From positions 6,820,001-6,884,000 of the forward strand of contig NZ_JACHMQ010000001.1 in assembly GCF_014208105.1 (NCBI RefSeq): DNA of 64,000 nt, in the 5' to 3' direction. The stretch is from Actinomadura coerulea. Its GTDB lineage: Bacteria; Actinomycetota; Actinomycetes; Streptosporangiales; Streptosporangiaceae. Shown here in pieces: positions 1 to 9,431 of this stretch (within the stretch, counting starts at the first letter, position 1; the number at the start of each line of letters is the position of its first letter). The notes under the pieces are model-generated. The model saw only the letters and a program-made list of their open reading frames with translations, was not told where the DNA came from and searched no databases. A program made the translations under genes and the position numbers.

Positions 1-2
1 GG

Positions 3-1016
3 CCGGGGGCCGCCGTCCCCGGCCGGCCCGCCCCGGAACAGATCATCGAGGTCGCCCGGCTGGACCGGGACGCGCGGGAGGCCCAGCGGGTGCGCGAGTT
101 CGAACGCGTCCAGGGCCTGGCGCCCGCGGCGCGGCCGGGCGAGACGGCGGGCGCCCGCCCGGGGCCGGACGGCGACCGGCCGCCGGACCTGAGCCGGATC
201 GCCTTCATCGACGCGCCCGAGCCCGTCCTGGTCGTCGGCTTCGCCGTGGTCGGCGGAGGCGGGGAACTGGTCGCGCACGACCCGTTCGGTGTGGGGACCA
301 GCGCCATGTTCGGCGGACTCCTGGAGCGGTGCCTGCATGACGGCGGCGCGCTCGCGGAGCGGATCCGCGGCGTGACCCGGCGCAGGGCCGAGGACGCCGA
401 GCGCACCTATCTCCAGGCGGAGGCGACGGCGCGCGCCCACGTCGAGTCCGTGCTCGTCAGGGAGTTCGGCGCGGACGTCCGCGGCGACGACGACGCCCTG
501 GACCTGATGACCGACGTGGACCTCGCCGTCATGCTGGGCGACCAGCCCCGGGCGCTGGAGCGCGTCGTGCACGCGACGCACCGCCTGTACGAGGAGCTCT
601 TCCGCCGCCTGGCGCGCGCCTATCCCGTGGCGGCCGGGTCCGTCCGGGCCGTCTCGTCGACCCCCGCGCTCAGACGGGCCGCCATCGAGGAGGCCGCACA
701 CGGCGTCGGGTTCCAGGCCGTTCCCCAGCTCTTCGTCCAGGACCTCTGCAAGGCGGCCAGGGACGTGAAGGCGGGCAAGGACGTGGCCTTGAAGGAGGCC
801 GGCGCCCTGGCCCTCGTCGCGGCGCACAGGAACGCGGAGCATCCCCTGCATCGGCTGGCGGCGCGGCGCCCCGACCTGCTCAGTGCGCTCGCGTCGCTCG
901 GTGCCATGCGCAACCGCGTCTCGCACGGAGGACGGGATCCCTCCGCCGCGCAGGACGCGAAATGGTGCCGTGAACTGGCAGCCCTCGCCGTCCCAGAGCT
1001 CATCTCCCTGCACTGA
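3..1016 (+). CDS. HEPN-like domain protein, 5' end outside the window
   Basis: The reading frame is open from the first bases, and the residues before the first internal GTG (90) look coding, so the gene probably starts upstream; 337 residues are visible. The last ~110 residues are helical and end with an R-N-R-V-S-H motif (909-926), which fits the Rx4-6H signature of HEPN ribonucleases. The N-terminal part has a short strand-rich segment and a helical region and is not recognised. The stop lies 42 bp before an McrB-like ATPase gene, so the two are probably co-transcribed. If the HEPN assignment holds, the protein may be the RNA-cleaving effector of the operon. The motif is seen; HEPN membership and RNase activity are inferred. 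The RNxxxH pattern also occurs in non-catalytic HEPN proteins. Confidence 0.6.
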   Translation, partial: PGAAVPGRPAPEQIIEVARLDRDAREAQRVREFERVQGLAPAARPGETAGARPGPDGDRPPDLSRIAFIDAPEPVLVVGFAVVGGGGELVAHDPFGVGTSAMFGGLLERCLHDGGALAERIRGVTRRRAEDAERTYLQAEATARAHVESVLVREFGADVRGDDDALDLMTDVDLAVMLGDQPRALERVVHATHRLYEELFRRLARAYPVAAGSVRAVSSTPALRRAAIEEAAHGVGFQAVPQLFVQDLCKAARDVKAGKDVALKEAGALALVAAHRNAEHPLHRLAARRPDLLSALASLGAMRNRVSHGGRDPSAAQDAKWCRELAALAVPELISLH

Positions 1017-1058
1017 CGAAGCATCCGTTCCACCCCCAGGAAGGACGAGTAGTCCACG

Positions 1059-3371
1059 ATGGCCAAGAAGCGCCCCGCTCAGGCGCGCAGGCAGACGCCC
1101 CAGCGCCGGACCAGGCCCTCCGCCGCCAAGCCGGTGAACCAGAAGGCGGCCGAGGAGGAGGTCGAAGCGCGCCGCGCCGAAGCGGTGGCGGCGGCCGGAG
1201 GCGAGGAGTCCCTGCCCGCGCCCGCCGAACCTCCGGCCGAGGGGGTGGACGGCAAGGCCGCCGCCGCCAAGTGGCAGGAGGCCGCCGAGGCCGTGGCCCT
1301 GTTCACGCGGGCCGCCGAGCGCCTGGACGAGACGCGGCGGGATCTGGATCGCAGAACCGGCGAGGCGGCCGAGCGGCTCGCCGCCGTCGAGGAGGACGCC
1401 CGGGACCTGGCGGCGCAGCGCGACCTCGTCCGGAAGAGGAGCGGCGAACTCGACGAGCGGGAGGAGCGGCTGATCGAGGAGGAGCGGCGGCTCGCCGCCG
1501 CCCGGGAACGCGCGAAGGAGACCGCGCTCGCCGAAGCGAGAAAGGCGCTGGAGAGCACCCGGCGGGACGTCGAGGCCCGGCAGCGCGAGCTGGCGGAGGA
1601 GCACGCCCGGACCAGGGCCGCGCTCGGCGCCGAGCTTGAGGCGCAGCGCCGGGAACTGGCCGAGCGGACGGAGAGGCTCACCGCGGAACGGGCGCGCCTC
1701 CGGGAGTTCGAGGTCGGGCTCAACGCCCGTGACGAGGACCTGGCCGATGCGCGTGCGCTGCTGGGAGAACGCGTGGAGCACGCCGTCGCCGCGGCCGTGG
1801 AACGGGCCGAGCTGCGTTCCAGGGAACTGGAGCAGCGCTGCGGAGCGCTCCAGGACCACGCCGCCGACATGGAGAAGGAGCGCGACGAGCGGAACCGCGT
1901 CGACCGGGCCTTCGGCCACCGGTCGCCCGACGAGGTGCTGAAGGAACTGGAGGAGCTGCGTGCCCAGAACGCCGAGCTCCGCCTCCGGCGCCAGGTGCCC
2001 GAGGACGTGACGGAAAGGCTCGCCAGGCTTCAGGAGGCCGAGCGCGGCTGGCGGGAGGAGCGCGCGGTCCTCGTCGCCGACAACGAGCGGTTGCAGCGGC
2101 AGCTCACCGGCCACCAGATCACCGCCCTGGAACTCGAACGGCTCAAGGTCACCAAGGAGGCCATGGAGGCCTCGGTCGGCGCCTACCGCGTCCGCGTCCA
2201 GGAACTGCACCAGGACATCCAGAGCCTGACGGCACGGAAGGAAGGCGAGTCGCCCTTCCCCGAATGCCACGCGATGGACGCGCGGTACGACGAGAAGCGC
2301 GACGACCTCCTGGGCCGCGTCCCGCCGCTGGACGGGTTCGTCTACTGGCTCCGGAACTACGTCGCGCAGCAGTACCGCATGTTCTACTCCGAGGAGGACC
2401 TGATCCTTTTCCTGGGCGGGCTGGCCGCGTCGCGGCTTCACCTCCTCCAGGGGATCAGCGGCATCGGCAAGACGCAGCTGCCGATCGTCTTCGCCAGGGC
2501 CCTCCAGGCGGAGACCGCGCTCGTCCCGGTGAGCGCGGACTGGCGCACCCCGCAGGATCTCGTCGGGTACTTCAACGCGTTCGAGCGCAGGTTCTACGAG
2601 TCGCCCTTCACCCAGGCGCTCTACCAGGCCGGTCGCCCCGCCCACGCCGACCGTCCGTTCTTCGTCGTGCTGGACGAGATGAACCTGTCGCACCCGGAGC
2701 AGTACTTCAGCGAGGTCCTGTACCAGATAGGGCAGACGAGGAAGCCGAACGGCGCCCCGCCCAGCCTGGAGCTCATGACGACCGAGGTCCAGCCGGCCCC
2801 CCGAGGGCTCGTGGACGGCCGCAAGCTCGTCATCCCGCCGAACGTCTGGTTCATCGGCACGGCCAACCACGACGAGACGACGGTGGCCTTCGCCGACAAG
2901 ACCTACGACCGCTCGCACGTGCTGGAACTGCCCGCCCGCCCCGAGACGTTCGAGCCCGAGCCGGTCCCGCCACTGGACGCCCCGCTGGCGCTCGGCGCCC
3001 TCGAAGCGGCCTTCGGGCGCGCCCGCCGGACGCACGCGGAGGCCGCGCGGAGCGTGTCCGCCTTCCTGGACGGTGAGCTGCGGGACCGCCTCTTCCGCGA
3101 TTTCCGGCTCTCGTCGGGCTCCCGGACCATGAAGTACCTGGAGTCCTTCGTCCCGGTCGTGTGCGCGGCGGGCGGCGGCGAGGGGCTGGCGGCCGACCAC
3201 GCCTTCGCGACCCGCGTCCTGCGCAAGCTGCGCGGCCGGTTCGAGATCCCCTTCGACCTGATCCAGGGGCTCCGCGACGATCTGGAGCGGCTCTGGGAGC
3301 CGTTCGGGACCGCCCCGGCCCGGTCGCTGGAACGGCTCGACGAGGAGATCCACCTGCGGAGGGGCGTCTGA
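1059..3371 (+). CDS. Coiled-coil McrB-like AAA+ NTPase
   Basis: 770 residues. A basic N-terminal tail leads into a very long charged coiled coil (about residues 65-410, rich in Glu/Arg/Ala). An AAA+ module follows, with Walker A GISGIGKT (~466-473), Walker B FFVVLDEMNL (~533-542) and a GTANHDETT segment near 600, which is the equivalent of the McrB-family sensor motif. McrB proteins are GTP-driven motors that work with an McrC partner in type IV restriction. Here the partner would be the next gene, which starts 1 bp after this stop. Coiled-coil McrB proteins are the hallmark of the CoCoNuT branch of McrBC systems. The McrB-like class is well supported; GTP rather than ATP use and the target are inferred. 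An AGGAAGG element lies about 14 nt before the ATG, which is rather far. Confidence 0.85.
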   Translation: MAKKRPAQARRQTPQRRTRPSAAKPVNQKAAEEEVEARRAEAVAAAGGEESLPAPAEPPAEGVDGKAAAAKWQEAAEAVALFTRAAERLDETRRDLDRRTGEAAERLAAVEEDARDLAAQRDLVRKRSGELDEREERLIEEERRLAAARERAKETALAEARKALESTRRDVEARQRELAEEHARTRAALGAELEAQRRELAERTERLTAERARLREFEVGLNARDEDLADARALLGERVEHAVAAAVERAELRSRELEQRCGALQDHAADMEKERDERNRVDRAFGHRSPDEVLKELEELRAQNAELRLRRQVPEDVTERLARLQEAERGWREERAVLVADNERLQRQLTGHQITALELERLKVTKEAMEASVGAYRVRVQELHQDIQSLTARKEGESPFPECHAMDARYDEKRDDLLGRVPPLDGFVYWLRNYVAQQYRMFYSEEDLILFLGGLAASRLHLLQGISGIGKTQLPIVFARALQAETALVPVSADWRTPQDLVGYFNAFERRFYESPFTQALYQAGRPAHADRPFFVVLDEMNLSHPEQYFSEVLYQIGQTRKPNGAPPSLELMTTEVQPAPRGLVDGRKLVIPPNVWFIGTANHDETTVAFADKTYDRSHVLELPARPETFEPEPVPPLDAPLALGALEAAFGRARRTHAEAARSVSAFLDGELRDRLFRDFRLSSGSRTMKYLESFVPVVCAAGGGEGLAADHAFATRVLRKLRGRFEIPFDLIQGLRDDLERLWEPFGTAPARSLERLDEEIHLRRGV

Positions 3372-3372
3372 C

Positions 3373-5514
3373 ATGCCGGTGCGGATCTGGGACCGGCTGC
3401 TGGGGCGCGAGGTGGAGCGGCCGCCGGGCGGGCCCATGCCCCTCGGCAGGCTGTTCTTCGCGCCCGGCGGCCGGCTCCTGTCCCTGAACGCGGCCGCCGC
3501 GCGCCCCGGCCGGTACCTGGCGGCGGACGGGACGTGGACGCTGTGGGACGAGACCCGGCACCACCGCGACGAAGGCGACTTCGGGCACCACGCCATGCCC
3601 GACGACATCACGACGTACATCGTCACGGCCGTCGGCAGAAGGCTCCACTCGCTGGTCGCCCAGGGCACCGCCGCGGAGGAGTGGCTGTCGGAGACTCCGC
3701 TGATGGGCGGGGCCGACATTGACGAGCGGCTGCGACCCCGCGACATCGACGAGGTGATCGGGCGCTGCCTCCCGCATCTGCGCGCGGCGTGCCACCAGCC
3801 CGTGGCCCGGCTGCGGGCCGTGAACCGGCTGGTGCCGGCGTCGCGGGCACGGCGCGTCACTCCCGCCGCCATCACCCGTCTCACCGCTCGCAGCGAGGAC
3901 TGGGCGGCGCTGCGTCCCAACGGCGTCCGCCCGGCCCGCCTTCTCGACCCCGCCCGCGAGACCGATCTGGATTTCTACGAGAACCGGGTGCTCGCCAGGC
4001 TCGTCGACCATCTCTGGGACCACGTGCGGGGACGGCTGGCCGAGGTCGAGCGGATCGAGGCCATGCTCGACGATGTGAGCACCTACGCGGAGGACGCGAG
4101 CGGCCGCCCATGGCGGGTGAGCCAGTACATGTTCTTCCTCATAGAAGGGCTCGTCGAGAGCAGCGCACGGCGTACCAGGGCCAAACGACTGCGTGAGGAT
4201 CTGGAGAGACTGCGCAACGCCCTGGTCGAACTCCGCGGGCCGACGATTCTGCCGGGGGTCCACCGTCACACCGATGTCGGCACCGTTCTGCGCAGTACCA
4301 ACGTCTTCACGAACGACGACAGGTACAGACGATCCGCGGAACTTTGGCGGGCATGGGTCGCAGCGAAGGGCGGGAAAGGGACGTCCGGTCCGTCGAACGA
4401 CCGGATCCAGGAGTGGTGCGAATCGTTCACGCTGTACACCGGCCTCCTTCTCACGCATGCGCTGGCGCAATTGGACCTGGTCCCAGAGGGCCCGTTCGAG
4501 CCCGGCGGAGAAGCCCGATGCGCTGGTCGGTATTCGGAGGCCGTCAGCCTTCGCTGGGAGCAGACCGGAACATTCGTGCTGAGCCGTGGAGGCGAGCCCG
4601 TCCTGCGCGTGGTTCCGGTGCCGCACGCGCTCGTCGCTTCGGAGCAGCCGGGCCGGACGGCCCAGGAGATCGACGCGCTCGCCGCCGCGGCCGCGACCGA
4701 CCCGCGCACGCTGGTCGTCTACCCCGGGCAGCGCGAGGGGCGCGGGAGGCTTCCGCTCCACGTCCGGCTCAGGGCGTTCCAGAGCTGCGAGGCGCCCGCA
4801 CCGCCCGGAGGCGGCCGGGCACCGTCGATCCTTCCGGTGTCACCGCTGGAGATCGACAGCGTGACCCGGCTGGCGCGCAGCCTGCGCTGGGCCCTCGCCC
4901 AGCACCTGTTCGCGAAGTACCCGGCCCGCATCGACTGCCCCGGCAGCTACGCGAACGCCGTCGCGGACGGGGCGGACTGGATCGCCACGAGCACGAACGG
5001 CCTCACCGTCGTGAGACCGCCCGCACCCCGTGAACTCGCCGCGGTGCGGCGCCGGATCGGGACGCTCGGCCATCGCACCGCCCAGTTCATGCAGCGAGGG
5101 GGCAACGCCGAGCTCGTCGCCCGGTTGCAGGACGAGATGAAGGCCGCCGCGGAGAGCCTGGCGGAACTCGCCCGATGCCCCCTGTGCCGGAACGCCTCAG
5201 GGGACCCCTCCCGCACCTTCCAGGCGCGGGACGGGTCCACGTTCCGCAGCACCTGCGAGGTCTGCGGGGCGAGTTGGGAGTTGAGGCGGTGCGGGTCGTG
5301 CGATCGCCGCTATCCAGTCCTCAACGGCAACGGCCGCGACGACGGGACGGCCGTTGAAAGCGACGGCGACGCCATGGACCACAGATTCGGAAGTGAAGCC
5401 CTCAGCGCCCAATGCTGGGTCAGAAGCACGGTCGCCTACTGTCCGCACTGCGGTGAATGCGGCGAGGCGAGAACACTGAAGAACCTGCGATGCGGGCGCT
5501 GCACCGGCGGGTAG
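3373..5514 (+). CDS. DUF2357/McrC-like protein with C-terminal zinc ribbons
   Basis: 713 residues. The segment DFYENRVLARLVDHL (~200-214) and the following helical region resemble DUF2357, the domain that precedes the PD-(D/E)XK nuclease in McrC-like partners of McrB ATPases. A strand-rich part follows with VVYPG (~450) and SPLEIDSVTRL (~490). I see no D...(D/E)xK motif in it, so the nuclease fold may be inactive or absent. The C-terminus carries CPLC (~602), CEVC (~628), CGSC (~640), CPHC (~691) and CGRC (~708), that is two or three zinc ribbons. The start lies 1 bp after the McrB-like gene, so the two are surely coupled. It is probably the adaptor or target-recognition subunit. Family assignment is from memory of motif shape. 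Confidence 0.65.
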   Translation: MPVRIWDRLLGREVERPPGGPMPLGRLFFAPGGRLLSLNAAAARPGRYLAADGTWTLWDETRHHRDEGDFGHHAMPDDITTYIVTAVGRRLHSLVAQGTAAEEWLSETPLMGGADIDERLRPRDIDEVIGRCLPHLRAACHQPVARLRAVNRLVPASRARRVTPAAITRLTARSEDWAALRPNGVRPARLLDPARETDLDFYENRVLARLVDHLWDHVRGRLAEVERIEAMLDDVSTYAEDASGRPWRVSQYMFFLIEGLVESSARRTRAKRLREDLERLRNALVELRGPTILPGVHRHTDVGTVLRSTNVFTNDDRYRRSAELWRAWVAAKGGKGTSGPSNDRIQEWCESFTLYTGLLLTHALAQLDLVPEGPFEPGGEARCAGRYSEAVSLRWEQTGTFVLSRGGEPVLRVVPVPHALVASEQPGRTAQEIDALAAAAATDPRTLVVYPGQREGRGRLPLHVRLRAFQSCEAPAPPGGGRAPSILPVSPLEIDSVTRLARSLRWALAQHLFAKYPARIDCPGSYANAVADGADWIATSTNGLTVVRPPAPRELAAVRRRIGTLGHRTAQFMQRGGNAELVARLQDEMKAAAESLAELARCPLCRNASGDPSRTFQARDGSTFRSTCEVCGASWELRRCGSCDRRYPVLNGNGRDDGTAVESDGDAMDHRFGSEALSAQCWVRSTVAYCPHCGECGEARTLKNLRCGRCTGG

Positions 5515-5532
5515 AAAGGCGTCGCATGACGG

Positions 5533-5565
5533 CGGCGGCCCGCACGCGCACCGCGCGGGCCGCCG
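5533..5565 (+). terminator. Hairpin after the McrB-like operon
   Basis: Perfect 11-bp G+C stem (5533-5543 with 5555-5565) and an 11-nt loop, 18 nt after the stop of the DUF2357-like gene. There is no T-run, which is usual for actinomycete terminators. Confidence 0.6.
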
Positions 5566-5737
5566 TCCGGCCGGGACGGCGATCACCCGGGGCGGGTGCC
5601 GCGGCTCGTCAGCCGGGGCGGACGGTGTGGACTTGTCCAAGAATGACCGAAATGCGGGCTCATTCTGTGCCGTCCGCCGGATGCCCCGGACGAGCCGGGG
5701 AAGGACCGCTGGAAGACCGCGTGTCCGGGGAGGGACT

Positions 5738-6328
5738 GTGGCTGCCCAGGAGGACGCAGAGGAGTACGAGCTGGTCGTCGAGGCGGCGGGCAGGCTCTTC
5801 GTGCAGCTCGGATACGACGGGACCACGCTGCAGATGATCGGCGAGGTCGCCGGGATGAGCGCGCAGAAGATCAGCCGGCTCGCGGAGGACAAGCAGCACC
5901 TCTACCTGGAGGTGATGACGAGGTACGCCGACGCCGAGGGCGCGTACATGAGGAGCGTGATGGCGCGCGTCCCGCCCGACATCACCGGACTGCGGACGCT
6001 GGTGGACAGCTACCTGGACTACTCGGTGGCCCATCCGCAGCTGCGGGCCCTTTGGGTGCACCGCTGGCTCCAGGACGCGGCCGACGTGCAGGACGTCGAG
6101 GGCCTGTACCGGCCGCTGCTCGCCGCCGTGGTCGAGATGTTCCGAGGCGCGGTCCGCGCCGACTACGACCTCGAACTCGGCCTCTGGAACATCATCTGGA
6201 TCGTCAACGGGTTCATCCATGTGGGCATCGTCGACGAGGAGGGGAACCGGCGCTTCGCGGACCACCCCCCGACCCTCCGCCGCTTCCGCGCGTACATGCA
6301 CGACATGCTGGAGCGCAGCGCCCGCTGA
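5738..6328 (+). CDS. TetR family transcriptional regulator
   Basis: 196 residues from GTG 5738, chosen because GGGGAGGG lies just upstream and the encoded protein then begins close to the helix-turn-helix; the frame is open further upstream but with unlikely sequence. The N-terminal HTH is recognisable (about residues 10-55: LVVEAAGRLFVQLGYDGTTL, then IGEVAGMSAQKISRL). The recognition helix is atypical, with K-I-S-R-L where most family members have the aromatic Y-Y/H-F signature. The C-terminal part is an all-helical ligand domain. It stands alone between the defence-like operon and a convergent large gene, only 6 bp from its stop; its target is unknown. Confidence 0.85.
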   Translation: MAAQEDAEEYELVVEAAGRLFVQLGYDGTTLQMIGEVAGMSAQKISRLAEDKQHLYLEVMTRYADAEGAYMRSVMARVPPDITGLRTLVDSYLDYSVAHPQLRALWVHRWLQDAADVQDVEGLYRPLLAAVVEMFRGAVRADYDLELGLWNIIWIVNGFIHVGIVDEEGNRRFADHPPTLRRFRAYMHDMLERSAR

Positions 6329-6334
6329 GAGCGC

Positions 6335-9235
6335 TCACGGCTTCGAGGGGCGGGTCTCGCCGTGGGCCCGCCACCATCCGGTCGCCGCCTCCACGGCGAG
6401 GCCGCCGGTCCAGAGGGCGGCCGGGTCGTCCGGCAGCAGGCGTTCCCGCACCGCGTCCCGCATGGGGAAGGGGAGCGTGGCGCCGGCCATGGGTATGTCA
6501 GCGTCCAGGACCTCCGCGGGGAACTTGCAGACCGCGACGGCGTCCGCCAAGCCGAACCCCGCACGTTCCGCCAGGAGGCGGACGGTGGCGGAGGCGTCGA
6601 TCGGCGCGGGGCCGCGATCGTCCAGCAGCCGGAGCAGCCGGACGATCCGGTCGGCGCCGCCCCAGCAGGGAGCCGGGGGCCGAGCCGCCCGCCACCCGGG
6701 CGGGGTGGTCGGGCCGAACGTTCCGCCGGGCGCGTACTCCACGGCCGTCGCGATCCGGTCGCGCCGCTGGTAGTCCAAGATCAGCAGGGCGCCGTCCGGG
6801 GTGCGCCAGAGCTCCCCGGGCGCCTCCTCCTCCAGCCGCCTGTCGACCATCTGGCGTTCGGCGTTGGACTGCTCCTCGCCGCCCGCCGGGGTGAGGCGCA
6901 GTTTCCGGCAGGCGCCCGCGCCGTCGCCGATCGGAGCGTTGGCCCAGAGCCGCAGGACGTCGAGGACGCTCTCGCGGTCCGAGTCGGAAGTCCACGGCAG
7001 GACGGCCGGGAGCGCGAAGCCCGCCAGGGTGTCGAGGTCGGCGCCCACGGAGGCGCGGGGCGGCAGGGAGACCGTCCGGACGAGGTAGGGCTCGCCGGCC
7101 GCCGGTTCCCCGGTCGCCGCCGATTCCAGCGCGCGCGCCAGAAGCCGTTGGCGCACGAGCCACCTCGTCTGCGCCGCGGTGCGCCGGAAGGGCAGGCCGG
7201 CGGCCGGTGAGACCAGCGCGGGCAGTGCCGGAGGCTGGAGGCGGCCGGTCCGGTCGCGCGACTCGATGGCCAGGAGCAGGCACTGGGCGGCCGTCCGGGC
7301 CGCTTCGAGGACGCCGTCGCGCAGCGCCGGCGCGGTCACCTCGGGCAGCACGGCCTCCAGCGCCTCGGCGGCCGCGCGCGGCCCGGTCAGCGCCGCCTCC
7401 AGCAGGCGCGCCGCGCCCCCGCGGTCGAGTCGTCGCAGCGCCGCCGACCCGTCCGGGTCCGCCGGGTCCCGCCGCGGCCACCAGCCGGGCGGCGGCACGA
7501 GGCTGCTCTTACTGCTCATGACGGGCGAGAAGAGCAGCCGGGCCGTCCGGGTTCCGTCGGGGGCGGTGACCGTGATCGCACCGCGGCTCAACCGGACCTC
7601 GCTCGGCCCGGCGGCGCCCGGGAACGTCACCTCGGCGGTTCCCGGCGCCTCGGGCCGCGCGGTGGCGGTGCCGGGGTCCAGGGTCAGCGCGACGCTCTCG
7701 CCCGTCTGCCCCTCGACCCGGAACGTCTGCCAGACGCCGTCCTTGATCCGTGACACGACGCCGGTCTTCCCGTCGTACCAGGGCAGCATCCCGTCGGGCA
7801 GCTGGGGGAGCCTCAGCGCCGGGCCGTCCTCGCCGGCGACGGACGCGTGGGCGTGCCAGCCCCGTTCGGCGATGGTGAGGTGGCCGAGGTGCTGGATGAT
7901 CGTCCTGCCCGCCTTCGGTGACTTCGACGGCGTCGCGTCGCCGGGCACGGCGAACTCGGCGGGAACGCCGCCGCGCAGGGCCGCCAGCAGGGCGTCCACG
8001 GGGTCGGCGGGTTCGAGGTCCTCGGCGGCGTCCGGCTCCAGGTCGAGGTAGCCGCCGCGGCCGGTGAGCCGCACCAGGCGGTGCAGGGCGTCGTGCAGGA
8101 AGGGGAGGTCCGGGCGGCCCGCGTCGGCCTTCCAGCCGTCGACGGCCTCGCGCAGCACCTCCCGGGTCTCCGGCAGATCCCACAGCTCCCTGACCGTGGC
8201 CGGGTAGTCGACGTTGCCGTAGTACCCCAGGTCGCGGACGAACGCGTCCAGCAGGCCGGCGAAACGCTCGCGTCCTTCCGGCCCGGACGCCACGTCCGCG
8301 GCGTGCTGCTTCGCGTCGAATCCCGAACCCCACCAGTTGGGCGAGTCGGTGCCCATCCGCCCCCGGGGGATGATGTGCCGGTGGTCGGGGGGCGGGACCG
8401 CCGGGTCGGTCTCCTCGCCGTACACCACCTCGGCGTCCGGGAACAGCCGATCCCCCGCCTGGTCGGCGAGCCTCAGCAGGACGGCGGCCGCGCATCCCCG
8501 TCCCGCGGTGCCGAACCACTGCGCCGGCAGGTGCGCCCCCGCCCCGCTCTCGGCGAGGGACTCCAGCCACATCTGCCGGATCTCCTCGGCGACCTCCTCG
8601 CCGCTCTCCTCCTCGTGCCGGGCGCGGTCGGGTTCGGCGGCGACCAGCAGCTTCATCAGGTCGGCGTCGCGTTCGGCGACCGCGGCGAGCGGCGCGCGGG
8701 CGGCCGCCCAGACCTGGTGGGACGCGACGGGCACGAGCCCCGCACGGAGCAGCCGCTCGGCCAGGAACTCCTCCTCGTCCCGCTTCTTGATCTTCGCGCC
8801 GCGGGCCAGCATGCGCAGGTCGGGGAAGATCCGGGCATACGGGACGACCCCCGCGTCGAACGCCGCGCAGACCACTTCACGGAAGCGGGCGTGCGCCTCC
8901 TCGCCCGGCAGCTCCGCGGCGAGCGTCTTCGCGTAGTCGCGCAGCGCGGCCGGCCCGACACCGCCCGCGGGCACCAGCTCGAGGAAGACCTTCTGGACCC
9001 GGTCGAGGTCGAGCAGCGCCGGATGGTCCTTCTCGACCTTGCGCGCCTGTCCGAACGCCCAGAACGCGAGCTCGCTCTCACCCGCCCGCGCCAGCTCCCG
9101 GCAGGCCTGCTCGAAGAACGGTGCCAGGTCGGCCGCGGGCAACGGATCCGCGGCCTTGGTCAGCATCCTCTTGGCGCCCCTGGGCCCGGCGGCGGCGAGG
9201 TCCGCCGGGGCCGGCGGCTGCGGAAACCGAGTCAT
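6335..9235 (-). CDS. Large actinobacterial protein of unknown function
   Basis: 966 residues. Start ATG 9235 is set by AAGGGG a few bases upstream and by the N-terminus (MTRFPQPP); the open frame continues to 9391 but is compositionally different. I see no signal peptide, no membrane segment and no Walker motif. The N-terminal third is helical and TPR-like in look (FFEQACRELARAGESELAFW, then a charged region). The middle contains a strand-rich stretch (IIQHLGHLTIAERGWHAH, GVVSRIKDGVWQTF), and the C-terminal half is helical. I do not recognise the family with certainty; comparable long cytosolic proteins occur widely in actinomycetes. It is monocistronic and convergent with the TetR gene. Confidence 0.75.
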   Translation of the reverse strand: MTRFPQPPAPADLAAAGPRGAKRMLTKAADPLPAADLAPFFEQACRELARAGESELAFWAFGQARKVEKDHPALLDLDRVQKVFLELVPAGGVGPAALRDYAKTLAAELPGEEAHARFREVVCAAFDAGVVPYARIFPDLRMLARGAKIKKRDEEEFLAERLLRAGLVPVASHQVWAAARAPLAAVAERDADLMKLLVAAEPDRARHEEESGEEVAEEIRQMWLESLAESGAGAHLPAQWFGTAGRGCAAAVLLRLADQAGDRLFPDAEVVYGEETDPAVPPPDHRHIIPRGRMGTDSPNWWGSGFDAKQHAADVASGPEGRERFAGLLDAFVRDLGYYGNVDYPATVRELWDLPETREVLREAVDGWKADAGRPDLPFLHDALHRLVRLTGRGGYLDLEPDAAEDLEPADPVDALLAALRGGVPAEFAVPGDATPSKSPKAGRTIIQHLGHLTIAERGWHAHASVAGEDGPALRLPQLPDGMLPWYDGKTGVVSRIKDGVWQTFRVEGQTGESVALTLDPGTATARPEAPGTAEVTFPGAAGPSEVRLSRGAITVTAPDGTRTARLLFSPVMSSKSSLVPPPGWWPRRDPADPDGSAALRRLDRGGAARLLEAALTGPRAAAEALEAVLPEVTAPALRDGVLEAARTAAQCLLLAIESRDRTGRLQPPALPALVSPAAGLPFRRTAAQTRWLVRQRLLARALESAATGEPAAGEPYLVRTVSLPPRASVGADLDTLAGFALPAVLPWTSDSDRESVLDVLRLWANAPIGDGAGACRKLRLTPAGGEEQSNAERQMVDRRLEEEAPGELWRTPDGALLILDYQRRDRIATAVEYAPGGTFGPTTPPGWRAARPPAPCWGGADRIVRLLRLLDDRGPAPIDASATVRLLAERAGFGLADAVAVCKFPAEVLDADIPMAGATLPFPMRDAVRERLLPDDPAALWTGGLAVEAATGWWRAHGETRPSKP

Positions 9236-9431
9236 CTCGCCCCTTCGTTCCTGATCTCCTGAACGACCACGGAACCTGCGACGAACCACCCGTCTGATCG
9301 GTTCCCCGACGCCGGGATCCGGCCGCTCGTCAGGGACGCCGGCGGCCCGCGCCGTTCGTGGCGCCGGGCTGGCCCTAGGCGGGCACCGCACGCGTGACCC
9401 AAGGCGTTCGCGGTGGGGTGCCCCCTCCGGA

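Noticed and set aside
2851..4761. Minus-strand 636-codon frame over the McrB/DUF2357-like genes
   Set aside because: Shadow frame; Arg/Pro-rich translation and no conserved motif.
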